Shown: positions 1 to 8,432, counted from the first letter of the stretch. The stretch: DNA of 64,000 nucleotides from Paenibacillus sp. JZ16 (GCF_015326965.1 NZ_CP017659.1:682001-746000); one strand, 5' to 3'. Program-made: numbers and translations. Notes: generated by a model from the letters alone, not told the origin.

Positions 1-217
1 TATCTAGGAGTAACCATATAAACAATTTTAATTGTAAAAAATAAAAACATTAAAACTACAGGCCATCTCATGATGATGTGTAACTGATCAAAATCAAGAT
101 TGGAATAAGAGATAATACGAAAAAAAGAGTTAGATGCCCGGGGAGTAAACGTAACTCAGGTACGACAATTTGCATTACTTTGTTCCAGTATGGAGCGCAT
201 TTTTCTCGGATCTGCAT
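1..217 (-). pseudogene. YihY/BrkB-family membrane protein remnant, runs off left edge
   Basis: Translation from an ATG at 217 gives a 49-residue start containing RLLPGHLTLFFVLSLIPILI, which resembles the N-terminus of YihY/BrkB membrane proteins, and stops at 68-70. Immediately beyond, another frame reads RWPVVLMFLFFTIKIVYMVTP, resembling a later membrane segment of the same family (a basic residue, then P and a Y..xP end). The pieces lie far apart in intact members, so an internal deletion with a frame change is the simplest reading. The remainder would lie left of the window. Family assignment is by recollection of the sequence pattern and is moderate. Confidence 0.5.
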
Positions 218-416
218 GTAAGTTTCTTTAATTACAAATCATCTCCTTCTTTATCATTTTAAAGTTAGCAAAGTCTTTCTTTAATAAGAAAGGACTTACG
301 ATTTTTTGAACAAAAGCCCCGCCATAGGATTGAATACGGCAGAGCATATACACTCATTAACTCCAGATATTAAATGGAAACCTAGCTTTTCGGATTAAAA
401 CCAATTTTATCATATA

Positions 417-920
417 TCAATATCCCAAGATTTGCATCATTGATAAAACAGGTTCTTTAAAATAAATGCCTAAAGCAAAATAGGTTATTGTCCAGGTCAC
501 AGCACTTGAATACGTAAAGATAGCAAATTTCTTGAAATGAATCTCGCTCATTCCTATCAGTAAGGGCAAGATATAGCGCACCACCGGAATGAACGTTCCT
601 ATGAACATTGCTAAATCGCCCTTTCTCTTCAACATAGATTCCGCTTTTAAGAAATAACGATTGTCTAACCATCTTTTTTTGAATTTATGACCAAAAAATC
701 TTCCTATGGTATAGGAAATTGTGATTGCCGTCAATAAGCCTGTTAGAATGGAGCTGTAAGTTGCCCAATAATTGACGACACCTGTATGGCTTAATATCGA
801 TCCAGATACAATAATAATTTCGTTAGGTACAGGAATGCCAAACGGACCTAGTGAAAAAGCTAGAAAAAAGAATACATATCCATACTGAGTAACAAGTTCT
901 AATAACGTATCACTAAACAT
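417..920 (-). CDS. DedA-family membrane protein
   Basis: A 167-residue polytopic membrane protein of the DedA/SNARE-associated family, whose members act in membrane homeostasis, lipid flipping or proton-dependent transport. Visible family features are the early PFGIPVPNEIIIVSGS segment, which carries the conserved acidic residue of the re-entrant loop, and a later MFIGTFIPVVRYILPLLIG segment. The usual GRFIPxxR motif has lost its first arginine (T instead), and the protein is shorter than the usual ~200 residues, so activity may differ. It lies downstream of the Asp23-family gene on the same strand, separated by an inverted-repeat element. A GAGGAG sequence lies about 14 bases before the ATG. 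Confidence 0.85.
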   Translation of the reverse strand: MFSDTLLELVTQYGYVFFFLAFSLGPFGIPVPNEIIIVSGSILSHTGVVNYWATYSSILTGLLTAITISYTIGRFFGHKFKKRWLDNRYFLKAESMLKRKGDLAMFIGTFIPVVRYILPLLIGMSEIHFKKFAIFTYSSAVTWTITYFALGIYFKEPVLSMMQILGY

Positions 921-977
921 TATACTGTATTCAGCTCCTCATGCTGTCGGAGTAGTTCTCGAAATAACCATGTTTTT

Positions 978-1138
978 AGGACATGTCTCAAAACTCGCTG
1001 AAGTGCATCTTTCACCGCCTTTTCGCCCTCTGCTGCGTCAGTTTCCCTTGACGTGCCCCGGCACGCCTGCAGAAAACTTTCTGGCTTAGAACGAAAATTT
1101 GGCAAAACCGCGTCCTTCAGAGTTTTCAGACACGCCCT
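978..1138. repeat. 161-bp inverted-repeat (MITE-like) element
   Basis: The two ends are imperfect inverted repeats: aggacatgtctcaaaactc at 978 and, on the other strand, agggcgtgtctgaaaactc ending at 1138. The homology continues several bases inward (ctgaag). The interior is GC-rich (ctgcgtcag, cgtgccccggcacg) and unlike its AT-rich flanks. It fills the space between the Asp23-family gene and dedA. The element is open for translation through a 79-codon minus-strand frame (920-1159), but that frame is mostly repeat and I do not call it a gene. No clear target duplication is visible, and only this one copy occurs in the window. A non-autonomous mobile element or a structured-RNA repeat are both possible. 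Confidence 0.7.
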
Positions 1139-1155
1139 AGATTCCAACTGCGTTC

Positions 1156-1512
1156 TCACTGTCTCGTTTCGGCCAGTTTAATTCCCTCAACACGTATGTG
1201 GACTTGATCTGGAGAAATACCCGTCATATTATTCACCGCTTCAAATATGCTGGACTGTAATTCACGGCTGACATATTGGATTTTCACCCCGTAAGGTACA
1301 ACAATTCTAAGCTCGATGATTAATTTTGAGTTTGAGAATGTAACAGATACTCCTTTATGCATTTTTTTCCCACTCACGTGTTTAATCAAGCTATCTACGG
1401 CTCCTGTTGACAACAGTATGATTCCAGATTCTAACCTTGCAACTACGGAAACAATTGTTGTAATCGCCTGCTCTAAAACATTTATCTTCCCTATATCTGT
1501 ATGTATAATCAA
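1156..1512 (-). CDS. Asp23/Gls24-family envelope stress protein
   Basis: A 118-residue protein of the Asp23/Gls24 (DUF322) family, small membrane-associated or cytosolic proteins linked to cell-envelope stress. The GKINVLEQAITTIVSVVARLESGI start, the KLIIELRIVVPYGVKIQYVSRELQSSIFEAVNNMTG core and the PDQVHIRVEGIKL end follow the family pattern. The start is a TTG at 1512, ten bases after an AAAGGAG ribosome site; no ATG fits. It is first in a likely operon with dedA. About 75 bases upstream is a double operator-like box shared with the MMPL and kinase promoters, suggesting co-regulation by the neighbouring two-component system. Confidence 0.85.
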   Translation of the reverse strand: MIIHTDIGKINVLEQAITTIVSVVARLESGIILLSTGAVDSLIKHVSGKKMHKGVSVTFSNSKLIIELRIVVPYGVKIQYVSRELQSSIFEAVNNMTGISPDQVHIRVEGIKLAETRQ

Positions 1513-1557
1513 TTTTTTATGTCTCCTTTAAAACAATTTAGTAGATGGTATGTACCC

Positions 1558-1622
1558 ATTTTATCTTTAATTAGAAATTAGCGTAATGTACCTTGGGGCA
1601 GAGAGCATTGTACCTTTGGGCA
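1558..1622 (-). promoter_or_regulatory. Predicted YdfI-type operator and promoter of asp23-dedA
   Basis: Two direct half-sites, tgtaccttggggca (1587-1600) and tgtacctttgggca (1609-1622), lie 22 bp apart, two helical turns. A -10-like GATAAAAT (minus strand, 1558-1565) lies 21 bp downstream. The half-sites nearly match, on the reverse strand, the tandem GCCCRAAYGTAC element I recall being described for the Bacillus subtilis YdfI regulator. Closely related pairs precede the MMPL gene and the kinase gene here. Confidence 0.65.
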
Positions 1623-1699
1623 TATACTTCAATTGCTGAATATCTCATTACATCCCATTTCATGTCTATTTAAAATTGATACAATAGGTCTATCAACCA

Positions 1700-2045
1700 C
1701 ACAAAGGGCTTAGTTCATTTCAGAGGAACAAACGATGGGAAACATTTGGTATGGAACGTCGCTGTGAAATATCCATTTTCCTTAAGTAAATGTGGTAGAC
1801 TTGGCAGTTGTTTATCCATATATTTTGATGAAGTTGCTGGTTCATTCTTGGTACATAAAAGGATGTATTTACGACGATCTCGGCATCCGAGGTTGTCCCC
1901 TGTCCAGCATTAGAATAGAAATGAGGGAAATACGTATTGTCTTAATTAGCTGATTTAAATTAGGAGTGATCTCTTGACCATCCATTTTGAGGTCAATCAA
2001 AAAAATTGAAAGGATTCCATCTGTACGAGAATTAAATAGAAAAAC
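1700..2045 (-). pseudogene. Lipoteichoic acid synthase (LtaS-like) remnant
   Basis: Minus-strand translation in shifting frames reads YLILVQMESFQ, then LKMDGQEITPNLNQLIK, then DNTYFPHFYSNAGQGTTSDA followed by EIVVNTSFYVP, then KYMDKQLPSLPHLLKENGYF and TATFHT. This is the conserved order around the catalytic threonine of LtaS-type sulfatase-fold enzymes (VQxES..., GQGxTSDAE, LKExGYxTAxFH). At least three frame changes separate the pieces; one lies in a run of T near 2014. Both ends of the gene are missing. It shows that an envelope polymer synthase once sat between the Asp23/DedA and MMPL genes. Confidence 0.82.
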
Positions 2046-2071
2046 AATTTTAACCGCTTGTTAAAAAATTG

Positions 2072-2102
2072 GATGACAGGTTTCATCATGAAACCTGCCA
2101 TC
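2072..2102 (-). terminator. Rho-independent terminator of the MMPL gene
   Basis: On the minus strand a 12-bp stem (gatggcaggttt / aaacctgtcatc, one G-U pair) with a 7-base loop is followed by a run of T (caatttttta). It starts 12 bases after the MMPL stop codon. Confidence 0.8.
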
Positions 2103-2114
2103 TTCAATTTACGT

Positions 2115-4328
2115 CTATCCTCTATTTATGGGTTCTGGAAAGAGATCGTGTGAATTCGTACGTGTTTGGTGCCGTTTTTCAACGATTTCCATTACCTTCT
2201 CACCCTCTACATCCAAGTTCGGCAGAAGTCGATCTAACCATTTCGGCAAGTACCACGCCGATTTACCCATAAGTATCATCACACCTGGGACAATCAATAG
2301 ACGGACAACAAATGCATCAAACAATACCCCAAAGAGAAGTGCAAAACTCATTACCTTGATACTTGGATCATTCGTCATCATAAACCCTGCAAATACGGAT
2401 ATCATGATCAATCCTGCAGCTGTAACTACGCCCCCACTGTTCCGGATTCCCGCCAGTACGGATTGTTTGGCATCACCGTTCTTTTTGAAGTCCTCACGCA
2501 TGCGGCTAACCAGAAATACCTCATAGTCCATAGCCAATCCAAACAGGATCCCAACAACCATTATCGGAAGAAAATTAAGTACAAGTGACTGTCCACTGAA
2601 GCCGAAAAGATTTTGGAAATGTCCGTCCTGGACAACGTAGGTAATAAATCCCATTGTAGCTCCAAGCGAGAGAATAAAACCGAGCACTGCTTTAATTGGA
2701 ACCAAGATAGAACGAAATACCATCATTAATAGGAGAAAAGCCAAACTAACAATTATGACACAGAACTCAGGTAAGGCTTCGTTCAGTTTTTGAGAAATAT
2801 CAATATTGATTGCTGTACTGCCCGTTATTTTAAGTTGCACATGGTTCTGACTTTCGATCTCAGGAATATGACTGCGAATCGTTTTTACTAGTTCTACCGT
2901 TTCCACATCAGCATGACCTGTAGCCGGTATAATGTTAATCAAAGAGACTTTTCCAGATGATCCTTTAACCGGATCGGCAACCATCCCAATGTTTGGATAG
3001 GTTTTAAGTTGTTCTACTGTTTTCGCTAAATTAACATCAGCTTCAGCACTTCCATCCGTTTTTGCAAGAATCATCAGAGGGTTATGGTAACCCACACCGT
3101 ATGCTTCAGACAACAAATCGTATGCTCGTCGTTCCGTCATACTGGTTGACTTTAATCCATCATCCATAGTACCTGTTTCCATGTGTAAGAATGGTACCGA
3201 TAATGTCGAGAGTAGTGCCACTCCGAGAACCACTGTGATCCAAGGTCGTCCTGTCACTAATCTCCCCCACAGATTTCCTCGGGATGTTGTCCGATTCAAT
3301 CTCCCAGAGTTCTTTATCGGCTTAACCTTTATCTTGCTACCCATTGCGTCAAGGACGGCCGGTACTGTGATTATTGCAATTAAAACAGCTACAAAAATAC
3401 AAAGCGCAGCAGCTAACCCCATTGCTGTAAGGAAAGGAATTCCTACGACTGCCATACCTGCAAGACCAATAATTACGGTTACACCTGCAAAAACAACTGC
3501 ACTGCCTGCTGTACCGTTAGCTATTGCAATAGCTTCTCTTTTCTCAAAACCTCGCGCACGCTCTTGACGGTATCTTGAAATAATGAATAGTGCGTAATCA
3601 ATACCTACTGCAAGTCCAATCATACTTGCCAATGATAAGGCAAATGAAGGTGTATCTAAGAAATTAGACCCCAGGATGATCAGCATTACGCCGGTCCCAA
3701 GACCAATGACTGCTGTTAGAATCGGGATGATTCCAGTGAGTAGGGATCCGAAAGCAGTGGAAAGTATAACAAGTGCAATTAGAATACCAATTCCTTCTGT
3801 AGCACCTCCGATCTCCATCTTCACATAACCAGATCCAGTGAGTTCCGCTTGGAGTCCGGCATTCCGTAAAGCTTCTGCGGCATGAATTACGTACTCTTTA
3901 GAAGTTTCTTTAACATCACCATCAGCCTTGTTATAAGAGATTGACGCATAAGCGATTGTGCCATCCGCGTTCAACGATTTGTTATTAAATGGGCCGGAGA
4001 CTTCAGTAACAGCAGGATCTTTTGATATGCTCTGAAGTTGTGTTTCAATCAGTTGTTTTATCTTTTCAGATGATAATGTTTCGTTAGCAGGTGCTTTGAG
4101 AACCAGCTGAATTTCTTTACTGGTATCTATCATAGACGGAAACTCCTGGTACATCTGCCCCATCGTTTCAATGGACTCTAACCCGGGTATCGTAGTTTCT
4201 TCACTAAGTTTCGGTCCCATTCCCATTGCCACCATTGAGGTAATCAACATGACCATAATTGATCCGATGATTACCTTCATGCGGTTCTTGGCAGACCAAA
4301 ACCCCAGTCTGTATAACATTTTTGCCAT
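2115..4328 (-). CDS. ydfJ: MMPL/RND-superfamily transporter (YdfJ-like)
   Basis: A 737-residue membrane exporter of the MMPL branch of the RND superfamily, the size of B. subtilis YdfJ. The protein shows the duplicated architecture: an N-terminal TM helix, an extracytoplasmic domain (about 45-190), five TM segments including the SLASMIGLAVGIDYALFIISRYRQE motif, then a second TM helix, a second outer domain and a second TM block with GILFGLAMDYEVFLVSRMREDF. Both GxxxDY proton-relay motifs are intact. Its substrate is not evident. It has its own promoter with a -10 (TATAAAAT, 4371-4378) and the shared double box upstream, and the kinase/regulator pair is immediately upstream. In B. subtilis YdfHI activates ydfJ, so the three genes probably form one functional unit. 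Confidence 0.92.
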   Translation of the reverse strand: MAKMLYRLGFWSAKNRMKVIIGSIMVMLITSMVAMGMGPKLSEETTIPGLESIETMGQMYQEFPSMIDTSKEIQLVLKAPANETLSSEKIKQLIETQLQSISKDPAVTEVSGPFNNKSLNADGTIAYASISYNKADGDVKETSKEYVIHAAEALRNAGLQAELTGSGYVKMEIGGATEGIGILIALVILSTAFGSLLTGIIPILTAVIGLGTGVMLIILGSNFLDTPSFALSLASMIGLAVGIDYALFIISRYRQERARGFEKREAIAIANGTAGSAVVFAGVTVIIGLAGMAVVGIPFLTAMGLAAALCIFVAVLIAIITVPAVLDAMGSKIKVKPIKNSGRLNRTTSRGNLWGRLVTGRPWITVVLGVALLSTLSVPFLHMETGTMDDGLKSTSMTERRAYDLLSEAYGVGYHNPLMILAKTDGSAEADVNLAKTVEQLKTYPNIGMVADPVKGSSGKVSLINIIPATGHADVETVELVKTIRSHIPEIESQNHVQLKITGSTAINIDISQKLNEALPEFCVIIVSLAFLLLMMVFRSILVPIKAVLGFILSLGATMGFITYVVQDGHFQNLFGFSGQSLVLNFLPIMVVGILFGLAMDYEVFLVSRMREDFKKNGDAKQSVLAGIRNSGGVVTAAGLIMISVFAGFMMTNDPSIKVMSFALLFGVLFDAFVVRLLIVPGVMILMGKSAWYLPKWLDRLLPNLDVEGEKVMEIVEKRHQTRTNSHDLFPEPINRG

Positions 4329-4370
4329 TTCAGTATCGTCTCCTCTGCTCTATATCTTAAATATAATCTT

Positions 4371-4434
4371 ATTTTATAATTAGTTTTAGACAGCAACATC
4401 GTCCCAATGGGCATTTGAATCTGCCCTTTGGGGA
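4371..4434 (-). promoter_or_regulatory. Predicted YdfI-type operator and promoter of the MMPL gene
   Basis: Half-sites cgtcccaatgggca (4400-4413) and ctgccctttgggga (4421-4434) lie 21 bp apart, followed on the minus strand after 21 bp by a TATAAAAT -10 element (4371-4378). Arrangement and distance to the start codon (72 bases) match those of the asp23-dedA promoter. Confidence 0.6.
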
Positions 4435-4509
4435 ATGCTATATCAAGGGAATATTCTCTTTTATGGATCTAATCTACAATATATGTACTGAATGTCATCA
4501 AATCTATAC

Positions 4510-4556
4510 CAACGGAAAAAGCATGCAGGGTACCGACCTGCATGCTTTTTCCGTTG
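4510..4556. terminator. Strong symmetric terminator after the response regulator
   Basis: A perfect 20-bp inverted repeat (caacggaaaaagcatgcagg, 4510-4529, and its complement, 4537-4556) with a 7-base loop. The stem contains A5/T5 runs, so it can act in both directions. It separates the regulator gene (ending 4565) from the MMPL promoter. Confidence 0.75.
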
Positions 4557-4564
4557 ATCAATAA

Positions 4565-5224
4565 TTATAGTTTCAGAATACCTCGATCTAGTGCAGTTGC
4601 TACTGCTTGTGACCGCGAATCTACCCCAAGTTTATTGTATATGTTCGTTAGATGAGCCTTGACTGTTCGTTCTCCGATATTCATGTCAAATGCTATTTCT
4701 TTGCTTTTATACCCTTTAGCCACGCATTGCAAAATGTAGTTTTCTTTATCACTCAAAAGGTTGACATCTTGTTTGACTTCTTGTTTGACTTCTTGTTGCG
4801 ATTTTAATTTAGCAGCCATTACTCGCTCTAGCATCTCCTCAGATAAGAGCATTTCCCCCTGCATTGCAGAATCAATGCTTCTGAACAAGCTTTCTCTGCT
4901 TGTATCTTTTAACAAATACCCTTTGGCTCCCAAAGCCAACCCGTTAATCATCAGTTCATCCTCGTTATACGTGGTCAGGATAATAATAGGGATCGTAAGG
5001 CCTTTCTTCTTGAATTCCTTCATCGTTTCGAGTCCACTCAGAACAGGCATATTCAGATCCATTAGAATTATGTCAGGCTCAAGCTTTTCAACCTTCTCAA
5101 GCGCATCCTGTCCATTTACAGCTTCCCCTACGACTTGATATTTTTCGCTGGTCTCTAATATGAGCTTGAGTCCTTCACGAACTACAAAATGATCGTCCAC
5201 CAACATAATTTTATAAGGGCTCAT
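4565..5224 (-). CDS. ydfI: NarL/FixJ-type response regulator (YdfI-like)
   Basis: A 219-residue regulator. The receiver domain (1-120) has the acidic pair D10/D11, phospho-acceptor D56 (IILMDLNMP), T (ILTT) and K (KGYLLKD). The C-terminal LuxR-type helix-turn-helix has NLLSDKENYILQCVAKGYKS and ERTVKAHLTNIYNKLG. A linker repeats KQEV twice. I place the start at 5224, inside the kinase gene's last codons, because AAGGAGGT lies just upstream; the gene overlaps the kinase by 14 bases, indicating translational coupling. It most likely binds the three double boxes near 1.6, 4.4 and 6.7 kb. Confidence 0.92.
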   Translation of the reverse strand: MSPYKIMLVDDHFVVREGLKLILETSEKYQVVGEAVNGQDALEKVEKLEPDIILMDLNMPVLSGLETMKEFKKKGLTIPIIILTTYNEDELMINGLALGAKGYLLKDTSRESLFRSIDSAMQGEMLLSEEMLERVMAAKLKSQQEVKQEVKQDVNLLSDKENYILQCVAKGYKSKEIAFDMNIGERTVKAHLTNIYNKLGVDSRSQAVATALDRGILKL

Positions 5225-6419
5225 GTTGACCTCCTTCATTAATTGTCACCGACATCGTTATGGTTGTACCTTCTGAGCTGCTATCGATCTTGATGTGTCC
5301 ACCAATCAATCTTGCTCGTTCACGGATTCCAAGTAACCCATAGTGACCAGGTTCCTTTCCGATCGCATCTGGATTAAAACCTTTTCCATTATCTGATATT
5401 TCTATCTGAAGTTGATTGTTCGAGACGATAACACTGACTTTTACTACATTGGCATTGGCATGGCGCGCAACATTCGTCAACACCTCTCTGACGATATGAA
5501 GACTATGTTCCATCACAACTCTTGATAGTAGTTGATTCAGTTGTATATTCCAGTCTACCTGAATACCCGTTGAATGTCTGAAGTGCCTTACTTCATCTTC
5601 GACAGCTTCCTTAAAATCGATATCAGGTGCTGATTTAATTCTAAGGTCATCTATTGCCCTGCGTGCTTCAGCCAGTGTTCTACGTGCTTGCTGCATGGAT
5701 TGAATTATAATGTTATGAGCCTTTTCCGTATTCCCCTGCATAATGTGCGCGTTGGACGCTTCCAATTGCATAATTAAACCTGCGACTCCTTGGGCAAGAG
5801 TATCATGTAAGTCCCTAGCCATTCGCTGCCGTTCATTGGACAATGTAAGTTCTTCGACCTTTTGATGAGCCGCTTGCAGTTCATTCAAAAACTTTTGCAG
5901 CCTGACTCGCTCATGAACTTGATGAAAAAATAGTACTCCATAAGCTATTACGATAATTAGCATCATCACAAAAATCGGAATGAATACCAGCAATTCCTTT
6001 GTACCTCCGACTGTTAAGGAAGAGTCGAAAAATATGATAATACTAATCAAAGCTATAAGTATCACCCTGCTAATCCGAAAAGAAAAACCTAAACTTTGAG
6101 CAATTAATACGGGGAGCAACCCCACCAACACTGCCTGATAACTTCCGGGGAAAAGTATAGCGCACAGGTAAATTAAGATCCCTTGTATTCCAAAGTAAAA
6201 CCAAAAATGTCTTTGGCTAACCCGATATGAAATCCAATGCAACGCGGCGTGGAGAACAAACAGCCCCGTAAATACCAAACTACTGATAACTCTAGGATCA
6301 TCCAAAAACTGAAGTGTAACAGATCCTGCGTATACAAAGATCAACCAAATGAGAATGGGCTTTCTTGTTTCAAATAATTCATGTATAGTCTCAAGTTTAT
6401 TCTTCTTATTAGTCACCAT
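5211..6419 (-). CDS. ydfH: NarL-system sensor histidine kinase (YdfH-like)
   Basis: A 402-residue membrane kinase of the HisKA_3/HATPase subfamily. Six TM segments occupy about residues 18-165 with no large outer domain, a layout typical of intramembrane sensors for cell-envelope stress. A short coiled linker leads to the H-box NERQRMARDLHDTLAQGVAG and the ATPase domain with EVLTNVARHANA (N-box) and DNGKGFNP followed by GHYGLLGIRERA (G-boxes). It is the partner of the overlapping response regulator. A separate promoter with the shared double box lies 290 bases upstream, suggesting autoregulation. Confidence 0.92.
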   Translation of the reverse strand: MVTNKKNKLETIHELFETRKPILIWLIFVYAGSVTLQFLDDPRVISSLVFTGLFVLHAALHWISYRVSQRHFWFYFGIQGILIYLCAILFPGSYQAVLVGLLPVLIAQSLGFSFRISRVILIALISIIIFFDSSLTVGGTKELLVFIPIFVMMLIIVIAYGVLFFHQVHERVRLQKFLNELQAAHQKVEELTLSNERQRMARDLHDTLAQGVAGLIMQLEASNAHIMQGNTEKAHNIIIQSMQQARRTLAEARRAIDDLRIKSAPDIDFKEAVEDEVRHFRHSTGIQVDWNIQLNQLLSRVVMEHSLHIVREVLTNVARHANANVVKVSVIVSNNQLQIEISDNGKGFNPDAIGKEPGHYGLLGIRERARLIGGHIKIDSSSEGTTITMSVTINEGGQHEPL

Positions 6420-6681
6420 AATAACCCCAGTCCAAGTTTTATCATCTTAATCTCTTTACATATATTAGCAAAGATACACTTACTTAATGAAACAATCCAG
6501 TACCCAGTAAGCTTGCCTTCAGTTGCTCGAAGTTATCCAGGACTTGATTGTTAACATTTTCATTATAATGTACAAATTCAATGTTAGGATGGCTTCCTGT
6601 ACATGCTTGATTACTCCTGCGACAAGCTCAAAACCATCATCTAAATTACAAATTTTCTTGGGTAAAGTTGCATGCAATCTA

Positions 6682-6746
6682 ATTATAGTACTATAATCCA
6701 TTCACTACATCGCCTAAATGGGTATGTTTGATTGCCCTTTTGGGCA
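6682..6746 (-). promoter_or_regulatory. Predicted YdfI-type operator and promoter of the kinase/regulator operon
   Basis: Half-sites cgcctaaatgggta (6711-6724) and tgcccttttgggca (6733-6746) are 22 bp apart. On the minus strand a perfect TATAAT (6682-6687) lies 23 bp downstream, the same geometry as the two other boxes. Transcription would begin near 6675, leaving a leader of about 255 bases in which I see no convincing gene. A 60-codon frame (6519-6701) begins upstream of the expected start and is not supported. Confidence 0.6.
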
Positions 6747-7026
6747 AAACCTTAGGTTTCGTGTTAGCCATAGCTTGATGAAAAAACAGAACTATCAGAT
6801 GTAGTGATCAAACATGATCTCGATTTGAAACCTGGAACATTCAATTGTAACTTATATGTATACGAAACTATAACTGTCGTTTAATAGCATTTGTAGAACA
6901 TGCTACACAATAGAGTATAGAGTTGAATGGTGGGGGGCTCTAAAGAATATCCATCGCATATTCGGGCTAAAAAAGCGGATAATTTGGTGATTTGACTCTG
7001 AATTTAACATAGTCTCAATATATTGT

Positions 7027-7239
7027 TTGAACTATGCAACTCATATTTCATATTATAACTTTTATGATTACATCCAGAATAAAAACGAAGACCTAGTAGG
7101 TGCGATGGAAGCACAAGGTACTACACCTCAAAGATTAACAGATCTAATTGGATCATTATCAGATTTGACTTCTGGTAGTGGAGATAAAGGAACACCCATG
7201 GTCTATATCCAATGTTACTTCGATAACTATACAAAATAA
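7027..7239 (+). CDS. Small hypothetical protein, possibly a gene remnant
   Basis: A 70-codon plus-strand frame with a TTG as its only start and no clear ribosome site; not recognised. The C-terminal half (IGSLSDLTSGSGDKGTP followed by MVYIQCYFDNYTK) looks protein-like, and the frame ends 11 bases before a strong plus-strand terminator, which argues that something is or was transcribed in this direction. It may be the tail of a truncated gene, since the frame is open only from 6991. The gap 6747-7026 holds nothing else I can name. Confidence 0.3.
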   Translation: MNYATHISYYNFYDYIQNKNEDLVGAMEAQGTTPQRLTDLIGSLSDLTSGSGDKGTPMVYIQCYFDNYTK

Positions 7240-7250
7240 GATCGGTGCAA

Positions 7251-7283
7251 AAAGGATGTCTCCTAATCGAGACATCCTTTTTT
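7251..7283 (+). terminator. Rho-independent terminator
   Basis: A 12-bp perfect stem (aaaggatgtctc / gagacatccttt) with a 6-base loop and a T6 tail on the plus strand, directly after the 70-codon frame. Confidence 0.85.
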
Positions 7284-7361
7284 GCTTACCTTTATAATTA
7301 TTCAACTATCGGATTCGATCTCCATGACACCATTGATACTCAACAGCAAGATTATCAAGCA

Positions 7362-8234
7362 TCATTCTGACAATACTAGGTCGAGCCAGGATTTCGCCTC
7401 ATGGTACAGAACTGGATTGTTTTCTGGCGTGTAGTAAGCCAGCACTGCCACCGCCTGCGATACGACCCATCCGCGGGCTCTTGCCCAAGTAGCGTCATCC
7501 GTAGGAAGATATTTCCGGAACGCGTCACGTGCTGCCGGCGAGTGTAACTTCCATGCGACCATGACATCGCATGCAGGATCGCCAACGCCCATTGTATCCC
7601 AATCAATCACACCGGTGATTCTTTTATTTCGCACAAGCCAGTTACGCATGTCAAGGTCGCCGTGATGCCAAACAGGTGGGCCGCTCCACTGAGGCGCGGC
7701 AAGTGCCGATTCCCATACATCAGACACCGCAGCAACATCGCCATCGAACTGTGCCAACCAGTATCGGAACCCCTCATCCCTTTGAGCCAATGGAATGCCG
7801 CGTCCCTGCGGCCCACCCGATGAATCGATTTGTTGCAGCGCTGCAACGAACTCCGCAAGATCACGAGCGGCCTGAATCGCGTCAATCTCCTCTATCGGCA
7901 CCGTCTCGCCCTCAACCCATGTGTGTATATACCAAAACCACGGATATTCGCTATTCGGGTGCCCTAGAGCGACTGGTACAGGAGCTTCAAGCGGAACCAA
8001 TGGAGCAAGCTTAGGCAGCCAAGTAAACTCACGACTTTCTGGTGTCGTAGGCCCTTCCCGCCGCGCGAGCCGAACTGAATATTCGTTGCCTAGCCGAAAG
8101 ATGGCGTTCACTGTGCCAGCCGGCTCGATCCGTCGCAGGGATAGATCCGCCCAATGGGGAAACTGTGCAACAAGCAGACGACGAACGAGCGCTTCATCTA
8201 GTTCCTTTTCGTCGACGTGCATTTTCTTAACCAT
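7362..8234 (-). CDS. APH-family phosphotransferase (aminoglycoside kinase-like)
   Basis: A 290-residue protein of the aminoglycoside/homoserine kinase-like (APH) family, which transfers phosphate from ATP to a small hydroxyl-bearing substrate. Visible motifs are the nucleotide-binding N-lobe (AGTVNAIFRLGNEYSVRLAR), the hinge (WYIHTWVEGE), the catalytic Brenner motif WHHGDLDMRNWLV near residues 184-197, and the metal-binding IDWDTMGVGDPACD near 208-221. The ATG at 8234 follows GAGGAGG. Many relatives are not resistance enzymes, so the substrate is open. Its base composition is richer in G+C than its AT-rich flanks, compatible with separate origin. Transcribed alone. Confidence 0.85.
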   Translation of the reverse strand: MVKKMHVDEKELDEALVRRLLVAQFPHWADLSLRRIEPAGTVNAIFRLGNEYSVRLARREGPTTPESREFTWLPKLAPLVPLEAPVPVALGHPNSEYPWFWYIHTWVEGETVPIEEIDAIQAARDLAEFVAALQQIDSSGGPQGRGIPLAQRDEGFRYWLAQFDGDVAAVSDVWESALAAPQWSGPPVWHHGDLDMRNWLVRNKRITGVIDWDTMGVGDPACDVMVAWKLHSPAARDAFRKYLPTDDATWARARGWVVSQAVAVLAYYTPENNPVLYHEAKSWLDLVLSE

Positions 8235-8432
8235 GAGTCGCTACCTCCTCGGTGTTACCATCACATATTTAACAGGGTATCAAAGAAATAATGGAATAGA
8301 CAGATAATACCTAATTATAGTTAAAGTATACCGCTAATCAGCGGTATCATTGGCACGTAAACCAGCTAGTTCTACTACTTCAATCAACATTTTATAGAAT
8401 ATTATCATATCGCCTCTAATCTCTTTATGCCA

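Noticed and set aside
920..1159. 79-codon gene between Asp23 and DedA
   Set aside because: Most of the frame is the inverted-repeat element, and its ends are only short flank sequence without a family pattern.
4741..4800. Repeat ttcttgtttgact in the response regulator gene
   Set aside because: It is two coding repeats of KQEV in the linker, ordinary low complexity, unrelated to the ttcttgtcc motif of the intergenic repeats.
6519..6701. 60-codon gene upstream of the kinase
   Set aside because: It would begin upstream of the predicted transcription start (-10 at 6682-6687), lacks a good ribosome site and shows no domain.
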